Part shown: positions 33,245 to 45,891 of the stretch, in pieces | How positions within the stretch are numbered: the stretch's first letter is position 1 | How the letters are laid out: every line of letters starts with the position of its first letter | Source of the DNA: Adiantum capillus-veneris | Lineage: Eukaryota > Streptophyta > Polypodiopsida > Polypodiales > Pteridaceae | Assembly (NCBI GenBank): GCA_014529385.2 | Contig: CM043950.1 | Location: 156,769,545-156,833,544 of the forward strand | DNA length: 64,000 bases | Direction: 5' to 3' | Notes under the pieces: model-generated | Databases searched by the model: none | Told to the model about the DNA's origin: nothing | What the model saw: the letters and a program-made list of their open reading frames with translations, nothing else | Position numbers and translations under genes: made by a program

Positions 33245-34738
33245 CTATTTAAATTTGTGCACAATAAAAAGAGAACTAGTCTTATAAAACAAAAACATTG
33301 GTCTTTTAAATGAAATTTGTACATTTGCTTGCTCTAATGTAGCATTGGAAGAATTGACAAGGCTCATACTATCCTTAAGTCCTTGCATCCATCTAGCATC
33401 TTCAAAAGGATAATTTTTGAACTTTATAAGGTACCGTCCAATAATCTTGCCATGTTGTAGTACCTTGTCTTCATGCCTAAGGATAGATTTGGGTTGTAGC
33501 ATCTCTTCTTGGATTTCTATTTTGGGAGGGTCTTCAATCATTGGTTCACTTGGTGGCTTTCCTTTGTAGGGCTTAAGTAGGCTTACATGAAAAGAATTGT
33601 GTATGAGCCAATGGTTGGGCAACTTGAGTTGATAAGTCATCTCATTGATGGGCTTCAAGATTTGGAAAGGACCATAGTATCTTTTTGCTAGCTTAGCATA
33701 ATACTTTTGATGGCCGTAGGATTTTTGCCCGTGGTTGACCTCAATCGAGCCTTAGGAAACTTAAGTAAGACCCAATAATTTTCTTTCAACGTTCAGGACC
33801 TTTTTTGCTTGTCAGCATCATCTTTTTTCCTTTGTTGACATATGGATGTAGCCTCCTTAATCTTTTGAAAAGATTCTTGTAGGTCACGGCTATACTCATC
33901 GGCAGTGAAGATTTTCCCCTGTACTTTAAGTAGCAAGGGAATTTTAGGTCTTCCCTCAATTATTTCAAAAGGTGCTTTTCCCGTAGAAGTATGTACAGTA
34001 TTATTGTACGCATACTCTACAAGAAGTAAGTACTTTTCCCATTGTGAGCATTGATCTACTTCTGTAACATAAGTCTCTAGTAGATCGAGTATCGTAAGAT
34101 TGTCTATCTCACTTTGGCCATCCGTTTGTGGGTGATATCCAAAGAGAAATTCAATCTTGTTTCTAAATTTTCAAAGAGACCTTTCCAAAAATTACTGGTC
34201 ATTCTAGGATCTCTATCTGACACGATGGATGTTGGCAATCCATGGTGTTTGAAAATTCGTGATATGAAGAGAGTTTGCATTTGGTGTGTCTTAGTAGTCT
34301 TTTTGATTGGAATAAAGTGTGCTTTCTTGCTAAATTTGTCGACTATTGTCCATATTTTCGTATTCCCATGGATATACTCTCCCATGGTGAATTTGGTATA
34401 GGAAATGGCTCGAGTAATCCAAGTTGTTTCCCTCTATCATACGTGGTATTTTGGCTTACTACACATTTTGAAACATACTCTTATATGTCCACTTTCATGG
34501 TAGGCCAGTAGAAGTATACTTTTTTTCCTCGGAGAGTAGGTTGAATGTCCCTATGCCCCACATAGGGAGGAGCATGGGATTCACACATGACTTTCTCAGG
34601 AAGGGAGTGGGTAACACATAGCCTATTGTCGTGCAGAAGATAACCATCTTGCAAGGTGAATGCTTCCTCTTTATTCCCCAAAGCAAGGGCTGACATTATG
34701 TTTCTAAAGTCAGGGTTAGTAGCATACTCATCTATCAT
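33245..34738 (-). pseudogene. Element III integrase and chromodomain
   Basis: From right to left: an H2C2 zinc-binding module near 34680-34440 (GHRDIQPTLRGKKVYFYWPT); the integrase core with WTIVDKFSKKAHFIP near 34350 and SIVSDRDPRMTSNFW near 34210, both catalytic Asp; then GQSEIDNL near 34110, holding the Glu. The C-terminus at 33658-33300 reads YQLKLPNHWLIHNSFHVSLL. It is followed by a chromodomain-like segment, GRYLIKFKNYPFEDARW, which in chromoviruses directs integration to marked chromatin. Several frameshifts and stops break it. Confidence 0.9.
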
Positions 34739-34786
34739 AGAAGATAGATCATCGTGAGTTGCTATAGACGCCGCATTAACTTTTGC

Positions 34787-35560
34787 TCATCGTGAAAGTG
34801 CATCGGCCACTTGATTGTGCTTACCAAAAATGTGAGCAATATGGAAATTAAGTTGCAAAAGAAAATTTTCCCACGTCATTTGTTTGTCGAAAAGCATGGT
34901 TTGCGTCATGAAGTACTTGAGACTTCGGTGGTCTGGTTGTAGAACGAATGGGGTCCCCAATAAGTAGTGCTTCCATGAGTCTAGGGCCTGTAGAACAACT
35001 AAAATCTCTTTCTCATAAATGCCCAAGACTCGTTCGTCCGTATTGAGCATTCGGCTCTCATATTCTATGGCATGCCCTTCTCGCAGCAAGACTGCTCCAA
35101 GGAAATCACCACAAGCATCACATTGGACCTCAAATGGCTTTGAGAGATGTGGAAGCATGAGGACTGGTTGGGAGGTAAGTTTCTCTTTGAGCTTGTCAGA
35201 AACATTTTTCTCCTTAAGAGTCCATAAATACTTAATGTTCTTCTTTGTGAAGTCATGTAATCCCGGGGCGGTCACTTTTTAGAATGTGTATGATATTACG
35301 TGAGTTAACCGGAGAGGATTATTAAAAGACCAAAATGTATAAACATGTATACATACAGAGGGGGGTGGGGGTTTTCTTAATAGTCTCATAGTGTAAGTAT
35401 AGTATGTATATTGGTGTATTATTAATTACCTCTTGAACGCACGTGGTATAGGGGTCCTCCTATTTGATAAAATTTTGCTGTGAAGCATCTATAGTATGCA
35501 CACATACCAATAAATCTTCTTAGCTCATGTAGATTCCTTGGATTAGTCCATGCTTTTATT
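34787..35560 (-). pseudogene. Element III RT connection and RNase H
   Basis: Near 35560-35440 the minus strand reads NLHELRRFIGMCAYYR, the RT connection. RNase H follows in an open frame from 35275 with FEVQCDACGDFLGAVL (catalytic Asp), YEKEILVVLQALDSWKHYL, and QPDHRSLKYF near 34920. It ends KHNQVADALSR at 34787, a common boundary before integrase. Between the two lies about 155 bp of AT-rich non-coding sequence with GT...AG ends (about 35274-35430). The RT palm, which should precede 35560, is deleted. Confidence 0.88.
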
Positions 35561-35915
35561 TGATACTCTTTCCTCCCGCTTTGAACTTCTTGAGATTCTT
35601 GTATTCTCTAGGAAAATAGCCATAGCTTTTATTGGACAAGAAGGAAGGTGAAGAAGAAGGAGAAGAGGGTGATCTCTTTCTTGCCCTTTTCTTCCTTTGT
35701 TTCCTCTCTTCCCTTTCAAAGTGACTAGGAAAAGGACTGTGCGTTGATCTTTTCCTCTTGGGAGGAGGTGGCGATCATCTAGAATTTAGTCTTTGTGGAT
35801 CCACATCTTCAAAAGAACTTAAAGTTTCATTACTTTCTTGCTCTTTAGATTCCTCCGCTCGTATGGGAGAGAGTCTTCTTTTGGGGCTCTCTTCAAGAGG
35901 CCTCCTAAGCTCTCT

Positions 35916-36110
35916 CTACACTTGGAGAGGAAGGGAAATCCCATAAGCGCGAAGTTGTTGAGTAAATTTGGCTTGCAAAGCAGGGCTGCCCATAGCTTGC
36001 TGCAACCTAGTAATAAGATAATTGACAAACATGGGGGTCATAATTAGCACCTCATATGCAAAATCAAAGTTATCAATGTTCATTCTACTCTCTTGGTTAT
36101 TGTCAACCAT
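35916..36110 (-). pseudogene. Element III gag start
   Basis: An ATG at 36110 opens a 64-codon frame (MVDNNQESRMNIDNFDFAY, then LQQAMGSPALQAKFTQQLRA) in the place of gag, about 400 bp after the primer-binding site. Beyond 35916 the frame is lost and an Arg/Lys/Ser-rich region leads to the deletion joint with RT. Assignment rests on position more than on a domain. Confidence 0.5.
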
Positions 36111-36524
36111 ATTAACAAAACTTGTGTACTTACTTAGTGTATGATTTGGAAATTCAAAACATTAGTTTCTACTCCTCTTAGCCTTTGAAAATCGGTACTT
36201 AAATATCTACACCCACGGCTGAAAGTGGTTAGTTATAAAGAATAGTGGAGTGGGTCTAATATTGCAAAATTTCTGAGGGCTAGCTCCTTTTGGACTTCTT
36301 ATAGCTCAATAATGGTAAAGTCATAGGCAAGTCTAAAAAGACCCCATTATTAAGTCCAAAGCTCTCAAGGTGTGCACCATATTCCACATAGTGGGTTCAA
36401 AAAAATCGATAATAGATCCCAATCCCACTTACCGTAATATAATTAACAAAATCAATCATTCCTAGTCTACTTAAAGACCTCTCTTCTCAAACAAGAAAAG
36501 AGAAACCAAATACTCTGATACCAA

Positions 36525-38135
36525 TGTAATGGAAATGGCCTATTAACTTTGAGAGTAGCAAAAATTAGAGAAAGTACTTCTGTGAAATTATTTTGTGAGC
36601 ATAGAGGGTGAACTTAATTGATGGTAACAACATAAACATAGCATTTAGTTAACTTGGCATGAACAATAATTTTGCAAGAGAGAGAGTTTAGAGAACATGT
36701 CAACAGTTGAGGACCCGATTTATGTGGAGCCGGTCCCCCCTCCAATAGCCATTTGTAGTATAGTTTCTCCATCAAGAGAGACTTGGTAAAATACAATTTT
36801 TGTGCTCCTCATGACCTAGGTGATGCAATGAAGATGGAAAGCTTCATGCATCATGAGCATAACATAAACTTTGTGAAAACCATCAACTATCCCAAGCCTC
36901 AGTCCCAAGTCCTCAAACACCTTCGAAGGTGGAAAGAGCTAGCGGGAAATGAGGGTAGGGAATAGGAAGAAGAAACATTTCAAAGGAGAAAAAATTCGTT
37001 TTTCACTTATCATCACTCTTTTTCTAACATACATAATAGCATAGTAATGAAGATCTCGAAGATGCCAAGCTTAAGCATTGAAGCATGGCTCTTGGTTGGA
37101 TTTGCATTCCATAGTCAAGCGTGTTAGTGTAGGCTCTCAACTTCTCTACTAGCTTGGAGAAGGAGATGGATCTCTTGCCCTTCGCACCTCACACAATGAG
37201 ACAGTGTGTGTGGAAGAGTATACCCGTCAAGAAACCCCCTAACTTTCTTTGGTCGACCCCTCCTTGTAGCTCATGATTGAGGATCATTGAACCTCTCTAG
37301 GCCTAGCCAATCACATGCAGAGGCATATCAAGCAACAAGGGTAGCCTTGGGACAAGTGTCCCCCTTCCCCCTTTGAGAGAGAGGACTTGATAAATGCTAA
37401 AATAATTTATTAGATTAACTAATTTATCATTGGACCCCTTGGGAGGCCAACCCATAGGCTTTAGGCACACCATGAGGGCAACATGAGGAGGAAGTTGACA
37501 TGTGTCCTTGTTGCCTCCTTGGTCTAGGTTTGCCTTGAGTGAGGCTGTATGTGTTCTCTCTCATGATCCCAATTTGTAGGGTTCACCCCCTCCTTGTATG
37601 GATATACTTGTAGACGTTTTGACACCTCAAGCTCCTCAACCTTGAGCCCGGTTCCCACCACAAGCTTTGCCCTTAAGCCCCTCAATCTTGGGTTGGGTTC
37701 CCACCTCAAGTACAACCCTAGCATCTCAAGCATGACAAGCACCTCAAGCATCTCAATCATCAAGCACCTCAAGCATCTTAGTCATCAAGAACCTCAAGAA
37801 TCTTGATCATCAAGCACGACAAGCACCTCAAGCTTGGGCCGGGTTCCCACCTCAAGCTCAGCCCTAGCTTACCTAAGGTCAAAGGGCTTTTTAACACTTA
37901 CCTATGGAGGTCTTTAATGAAGCTAACCCTAAGTTCTTTAAGCTCCATTAGCTAGCCTTGCTCTCTGACAGGCCATCTCTCATTTGGACCCCTTTTACCA
38001 TTTGTCCCATGTTGAGATAGATCTAAAAGCACATATCCATATTCTAACCCTTGTTCTCGTTTATTCTCCCACAGTAAATGATCAGTTTAATATGAGAAAA
38101 TCATTTGGTTTGGTTAGATATTAGATTTTATGACA
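36525..38135 (-). repeat. 5' LTR of element III
   Basis: 1,611 bp. Adjacent at 36511-36524 is the initiator-Met primer-binding site. At about 37725-37840 it contains four to five units of a 24-27-bp tandem repeat around CTCAAGCATCTCAATCATCA, expanded relative to the other LTR. Confidence 0.93.
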
Positions 38136-38140
38136 AACAA

Positions 38141-38720
38141 CATAGTCTAGTTTAATAAAAAAATTCTGATATGTTCCTAACATAAAATACTAATCACTGT
38201 TTTTGACCAATATCATTTGCAAATTCATACTTTGCAACTGATGATAGTTTATTTCCAACGGAGAGGTATGTAATGGAATTTCTTATTTGGTATTTACTGC
38301 AGTTGTTGACAGGTGGAGAAGGATTGACCAAGCTAGGGCTATGCGGACAGATATATATTCTATGAACATTTTATTAGTCAAGTGCTCTTTTATGAGCTTT
38401 GGACATTTATGACTGACCGGCCAGCTTGTACTCACTTTGACCATTCAAGAAATCTATAAAGTAAATACGTGCAAGAGGAAAATGGTCACTCTTGCACGGG
38501 GGGAGATTGCATCGAGCGCCTGTGTTTATTCTTCTCCTCTTCTCTCTACTCTCTTGCCATGCCAGCATAGCACTCTGCTCTAGGAGGTGCATCTACACAT
38601 GCTTTCTCTCTTTCTCCCACGCTCTACCTCTCTCATATCAGACTTGCTATGGATTCTATGCATATTCAATTATCCACGTATGTGGATTTGTGGATTAAAT
38701 TGTTGATTGTGCACTATTTG
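38141..38720. other. No supported gene
   Basis: The stretch between element III's duplication and element IV's protease traces. It includes a TATAAAG-like motif near 38455 (plus strand) and pyrimidine-rich sequence, but no protein domain or RNA gene that I can support. Confidence 0.4.
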
Positions 38721-40100
38721 TATATTTCACAGGGACATCGCGCTCCTGTTTATATCACCAAGGCCTACCAATCAGAAGAGGGAAGCCTCCATCTACTTTT
38801 GATAATTGGACCACCACAAAATCTAGCCAAAAAATGCCTTCTACCACCATGGGTACTTGTTCCACCACCCCGATACTGGCCGGACTTTGCGTTGGTCATC
38901 CAAAGTCACAATAAAAGTTCAAGAGTTAGTGGGCACCAAGACATACTATCACATTGTGACCTTTGGCATGAGGTTCATACTTGAGCCACCATCCACAATG
39001 ACACCTGTAAACTGTTGGCCATAAATGAACATTGCAAGGTGAGGACTTTTGTAGTCAAAGAGGGGTGGTGATGGGTAGGAAATCATGTATGACTCTTCAA
39101 AGGAAAGTGTTGGTAGGTGCCTGCCACTTTTTGGGCACGAGGGGTAGAGATCTTGGATTATCTTGAGAATTTCACCCCTGAAAGTAGGGTCTATTTGGAG
39201 AAGTTCGTCCAACAAGATGCTTTTGTAGGTGGTCTTCAGAATCTCCTCCGGTGGGAATGATGTTAACCTAAGTAGCCATTCTTGTGACAGAGCTTGGATT
39301 TCCATGCCATGTGGGGATTCGGTGTAGGCTTGCTCCAATGCCGATATCATAACTGTATTATGCAGCTCTTTCTCTTCTTCCACTATCACTTGCAATCAGG
39401 TTGACTCCTTAGGGTGTCTTTTAGGAAGAAGCTTTTCTATGGACAAAGGGGAGGTTTTGGGCTATTCTTTGAGCTCTTGTGAGTACTCCATTATTGCCTA
39501 AGATTTATTGAGCCAAAGTAGCAGGTGAAGGTGGAGGGTGAGGAGTGAGGACATGAGTGGATGGTGAGGGAAAATTGGATACAATGGGCTCCTATGAAGA
39601 AAGCAGAGAACTTACCGAGATCATGTTGAGAGAAGAAGATGGATGTTGCTTTGGGAAATCTCTTGTGTAGTGATCTTTGGCATTTGGACAATGTATGCAT
39701 GGTGGAGCTCCTTCCGGTACGGAACATCTAGGTTGGTAGTGATTATATTCACCACACCTATAGCACATGACCACTCAGTTGGCTACCCAAGGGTTGGTGC
39801 GGCATGGAGGGAAAGGTGCCATTGGAGCAAAAACTTGGTTTGGGGTCGGAGTGGTATAGAAGATTTGTATCAAATTTTACAATAGGGGGACATAGTAGGT
39901 ATAGTTGGGGATGGTAATAACAGTGGGGATGTACTAGGGCTGAAGTGGGTAGCCTAAGGTAAACTGGAAAAGGGGCCCATGGGAGCAGTGCTCATGTGCA
40001 TGGGCGAGGCCACATTTTGGTGTAGATGGTGGACACCCTTCAGCAGATGGTAGCAATCCTTAGCTTCGTGAACTACTTTACCATAGAGATTACAGTGGAC
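38720..40100 (-). pseudogene. Gypsy element IV: nucleocapsid knuckles and protease
   Basis: On the minus strand, a zinc knuckle-like CNLYGKVVHEAKDC lies near 40090-40050, then CYRCGEYNHYQPRC near 39760. A 148-codon frame (39395-38949) ends with FTGVIVDGGSSMNLMP, the active-site loop of a gypsy protease (DGGS where DSGS is usual). Traces of the protease C-terminal half continue to about 38720 (QVPMVVEGIFWLDFVVV). RT and integrase are absent. The upstream gag part lies beyond element II, at 45.7-47.7 kb. Confidence 0.75.
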
Positions 40101-41024
40101 TGTTGCGGGAGCGAATCACACCACCAACCTAGATCAACATAATGTCAATCGAGGACACAGATGACATGATAGGAACATGGAGAAAATCTCTTTAGCTTGT
40201 CAGGCTGAGACCATCCTATACATACAACACTCTGGAAGGCCACCTAGACCACAATTTAGAATCTCACTGCTCTCAACTACACCATCTACCCACATACACA
40301 CAAGCGGAAGGAAACCCATCAAATCATGCCCAAATCATACGAAACTTAAGGAACACCATCCCCTCACTAGGATACACCTATCCCAAATCCTTTACACTCA
40401 AAACCCTAGCTCTAGACCCATTTACGGAAAACACGTATAAAGACAGAGCAAAATTTTGAAAGTGCCCAAAATTGAAATCTATGAGTACCTATGTGTAGCT
40501 TATTTTTCCGCGATTCTAATAACTACTTGCATGCAAAAACTAGACATCATTTAATACACTTACAACCGCAAATAGCGCGTAGATGCATGAGTGCATTCGC
40601 TCCGTTCCGTGAGGAATGCTTGGCGTTGTCGCATAGCTCTCCTCGAAGCTACAACAATGGTGCAATCGAGTCTACAATGTGATGAATGAGTGGAGAGTTG
40701 TGTCAAGATGAAGCTAAAATCTCTCTCTTTCTCTCTCACACAAAGTAGACGGTAGCGCTAAACTTCAATTATGATTAAGTTAGTTTTACAAAAGTGACCT
40801 AGGTACCTTATATACTAAGGCTACCTTAGGTTAATCAAAAATAGAGTTTGAGGGGTCAAATGGCTTGGTATTTACAATCTGAAAGTGCCATTGCACCCTG
40901 GCTTCTCCAAATAGACTACCTAATTATTACAAACTATGTTTATAACCATAATCCTAGCATTCCAAAACTCTTAAAAAATAAGGCTTTCTTGAGTTATGTC
41001 GTGTTGTTGACCCAGTGGTCAACA
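40101..41024 (-). repeat. 3' LTR of element II
   Basis: 924 bp. It is longer than its partner mainly because the partner lacks about 50 bp near the CT-rich stretch at 40690-40745. Confidence 0.93.
40806..40818 (-). promoter_or_regulatory. LTR promoter TATA box (element II 3' LTR)
   Basis: The minus strand reads GTATATAAGGTACC. The same site is kept in the other LTR at 45469-45477, and an aligned TATA-like site occurs in element I's LTR. Function is inferred from position. Confidence 0.45.
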
Positions 41025-42180
<1,156 letters not shown>

Positions 42181-42529
42181 GATTTCTGGGCTTAAGAGCT
42201 CTAGCTTGGTGTAAGTAGACTTATTCTATTGTGTTCAAGTGCTTTGGTTAGGGGAAAGTCAAAACTATGTCCAAAACCGCGATCATTTTCTCACAATTTT
42301 CTCAAATTGTCGGTTTTTAAGACCCCTAACTTCCAGATGAATTTTGAGGCCTTAAACGATGTGTTTTCAATTGTTGACCAACAATAAATGAATTTTCGTT
42401 CAAGGTGGACACTGAAACTTGTAGAGCTATTCTAGAGCTTCGTTTTGATAAAAAAAAGTTTCTAAATCCGATATTGATACCTCAAGTTATGGCCAAAATA
42501 GTGTTTTTCTAACTCAACCTATGCTTGGA

Positions 42530-44275
42530 GACTTTATACGCGTATGTCTCTTGAGTCATATTTGCTCCAAGACTTAAACTGTAGACTCCCCTTGATGTCT
42601 TCTACCCATTGCAAGTCTGAGTTTGTGATTCTGACACTTTTAGACAGGTCTATCATCCTTTTTCTGTTAGGTTCTCTGTAAATTCCCAGGAAGGTTTACT
42701 AAGCCAAAAGTGATCCAAATTGAATGAAACTGGGTCTCTATGCTTATTCTATGATGGAAAACACTTATGTGAGCTCATATGTAACTTTCAATTTCAAATT
42801 TCGCACTTGAGACATCAAACGCGTATGATGTCTGTGGCAGAATGAAGTGACTTTTGTTCTAGTGACTCCTTATCACTCAAGCAACTCTCAGCAACTTTCA
42901 AAATTCAATTTGGACATTTTTTTAGCAAGTTATGATCAATACAAGCATCAATCTATCCAGATCTGTTTTCTGGCCTTTACAAGCTCAAATTAGCTGCAAA
43001 TTCAATCAAAATATGGGTAGGGACTACTTTTATGCTCTAGGACATTGAGGTATGCCTAAATGATTGTTTTGACCAAAATTGGCCTGTTTGACATCATACG
43101 TGTATGATGTCTTTTGTCTCAGAATGACATGAAATTTTGCAACCATGCTTAAAACATCATTTCCAACCCTCTTATGTGGTCAAAAGTGAAATTTGACTTT
43201 CAGATCTTGGCATGAGACATTATACACGTATAATGTCTATGTGCTCAAATTTTGACAAAATTTGGTCTGTGAGTTTTTCTTGTGGTGCTTAACACCTGGT
43301 ATGCTCAGATTTCAATTTTGGTCTCTAAAATTGGCCTTTACACATTCTATGCATATGATGTCTAACTGGTCAGAATGAAGTGAATTTCACTCTAAAGGTT
43401 TATTTCTATATATACTGGCAACTCATAGCAAGTTTCAAAATTCAATTTGACTAATTTTTGTGCAGGTTATGGCCGATACAAGCATTCACTTGCCTAGATG
43501 CATCTTATGGTTTTTGCAAGCCCAAAAATGCTTCAAATTTGATGAAATTTGGCCTATATGTTTCGTAAATGTTGTACATCACAAGGATGCACTCAATTGT
43601 AACTTTTGACCCCATATCTGGTCTCTAAGACATTATACGCATATGATGTCTAGGTGGTCAGAATGGACTTCTATTTCTACCCAAGGTACTCCTTGATGTG
43701 TACAGAATGGACTTCTATTTCTACCCAATGTACTCCTTGATGTGCACAGCAAGAACATGTGCTCACAGTAAATTTTGGATGTCAAAATTGCGCAAAATCA
43801 TAAGTTTTTGACAAGGAAATCCCCTCAAAAAGAGTAAAATCCCCTTAACTCTCAATCTATATGTCCAAATGAAATGAGATTTGGTGTATGTGCTCAATAC
43901 AACATGCAGAAGATGGGTATACTGTCAAAACTTTATTTTGGCTGGCAAAATCACCCATTTAGACATTATACGTGTGTGATGTCTGCTGATGAGTTTTTGG
44001 ACAGAATTCATTCACAGGCATCCCAAGTCTCTAGCACTAGCTTTCAAGCACTTCTACCAATTTTCATGCAAAAATGTGCTCGGAATCACAAGTTTTTCTA
44101 TTTTCCCGTTTTGGACACTGCGTCTTTTGTCTTTTGGGCATCAAGAGTTGGTCAAAACTCTAGTCTCAATGTATACTTAGGGTAAAAGCCCCCTTCTGAA
44201 CACATTGGTGCAGACAAATTTTTTAGATTTGGTCTCCAAATGCGCGTTGACACATTGTACATGTATAATGTCCAA
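42530..44275. repeat. Array of palindromes in the leader of element II
   Basis: Eight self-complementary sites of up to 24 bp occur at about 42535, 42810-42833, 43090-43111, 43215-43238, 43340-43363, 43628-43651, 43961-43984 and 44249-44272. Most have AGACAT and ATGTCT outer parts around a TACGCGTA-like core. Centre-to-centre spacings are about 285, 279, 126, 125, 288, 333 and 288 bp. Sequence between them is also repeated in diverged form (compare 42838-42990 with 43368-43500, both with TTCAAAATTCAATTTG), so this is an old tandem array. It lies between the primer-binding site and the ORF. Confidence 0.88.
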
Positions 44276-44816
44276 ATTTACAGAATTCCAATTTCTATAC
44301 ATAGAACCCTTGCACAAGCCCTCTTATATGCTCAACACCAATCGGCCATACAAAAATGTCAACAAAACTCTTTTTATTGCATTTTTGTCCTCAAAAGTAG
44401 ACTTTTTAGAGATTGTGAATGCAAACAAGCACTTTCGTAAATAAAACAATGATGAATAGCTCTAGATCAGAATCAAATCACTAATCTAAATCTACTCCTA
44501 CAAATCATCTGGGGTTTTGTATCTATGAGCAAAAAAATGCTTCAATGCCACACGTGAACTAGCAATTGTTTTATCACCTCACAAAACTCTCGACCACCAA
44601 CAACTACTCTAATCTACAAATCCTAACTAAATCTACCTGGTCGTAGATACTCGGCAAGACACACGCTTCCTGACTATCCACTTGATCTCGACATTACCTC
44701 TTCCAGATCCACTTAAGAAAAAAAAAATCTTTAGCCAAAACTAAAGAAAGCAACCATCACACTAGTGTTAGTAGGAATACCTACCTAAGTCCTTGTATCC
44801 CTAGTAGTAGCGCCAA

Positions 44817-45687
44817 TGTTGTGGGAGCGAATCACACCACCCATAAAGTGCATGCAGCACAACCTAGATCAACATAATGTCAATCGAGGACACAAATGAC
44901 ACGATAGGCACATGGAGGAAATATCTTTATCTTGCCAAGATGAGACCATCTGGAAGGCCACCCACAATCTATTATCTCACTGATCTCAAGTACACCATCT
45001 ACCCACATACACACAGACGGAAGGAAACCCATCAAATCATGCGAGAATCACACAAAACATAAGGAACACCATGCCTTCACTAGGATAAACATGTCCCAAA
45101 GCCTTTACACTCAAACCCCTAGCTCTAGACCCATATGCGAAATACGCGTATAAAGACAGAGCAAAATTTTGACAGTGCCCAAAACTGAAATCTATGAGTA
45201 ACTATGTGTAGCTTATGTTGCCGCGATTTCTAATGACTAGTTGCATGCATAAAATAGACATTGTTTGATACAATTATATCCACAAATAGCTCGTATATGA
45301 GTGAGCATGTTTGCTCTGTTCCACGAGGAATGCTTGGTGTTGTCACGTAGCTCTCCTCAAGGCTACAACAATGATGCAGACGGATCCACAATGTCATGAA
45401 CACATAGTAGATGGCAGCGCTAAACTTCAATTATGATTAAGTTGTTTTTACAAAAGTGACCTAGGTACCTTATATACTAAGGCTATCTTAGGTTAATCAA
45501 AAATAGAGTTTGAGGGGTCACATGGCTTGGTATTTACAATCTTGAAGTGCTATTGCACCCCGACTTCTACAACTAGACTACCTACTTATTACAAATGATA
45601 TCTATAACCATAATCCTCAACATTACATAACTCTTAAAAAATAAGGCTTTGTTGAGTTATGCTGTGTTGTTGACCCAGTTTTCAACA
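44817..45687 (-). repeat. 5' LTR of element II
   Basis: 871 bp, next to the primer-binding site at about 44799-44816. It includes a TACGCGTA core near 45145, a single instance of the leader palindrome's centre. Confidence 0.93.
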
Positions 45688-45891
45688 TGGACCATCGTGG
45701 GGAATTCCTAAAGTGGGTGGCCAGGGTTGCTTTCATTTTTGCACCATACCTAGGCACTAGACTCTTGCTATGCCTTCAGCTATTCTAGCTCTCTTAATTT
45801 GAGTTGTGCCACCATATCTGTCTAGTGAGAGGACCACACCCTTGTTGCTAATGATGTCTTTTCATCTTGTAGTGTGATCTGCAGCTAGAAT

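Larger units (their letters stand above)
31437..38135 (-). mobile_element. Ty3/gypsy chromodomain element III, internally deleted
   Basis: Two LTRs (31437-32971 and 36525-38135) start TGTAATGG and end TGACA. A 5-bp duplication AACAA flanks the element (31432-31436, 38136-38140). The primer-binding site complementary to initiator tRNA-Met (TGGTATCAGAG on the minus strand) abuts the right LTR, and a purine tract abuts the left one, so it reads on the minus strand. Internally only the start of gag, the RT connection, RNase H, integrase and a chromodomain remain. Most of gag, all of protease and the RT palm are missing. Confidence 0.95.

Noticed and set aside
38440-38700. Possible plus-strand promoter and first exon (TATAAAG, pyrimidine-rich leader, ATG)
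   Set aside because: No downstream coding frame or splice pattern; the following sequence is minus-strand protease remnant.
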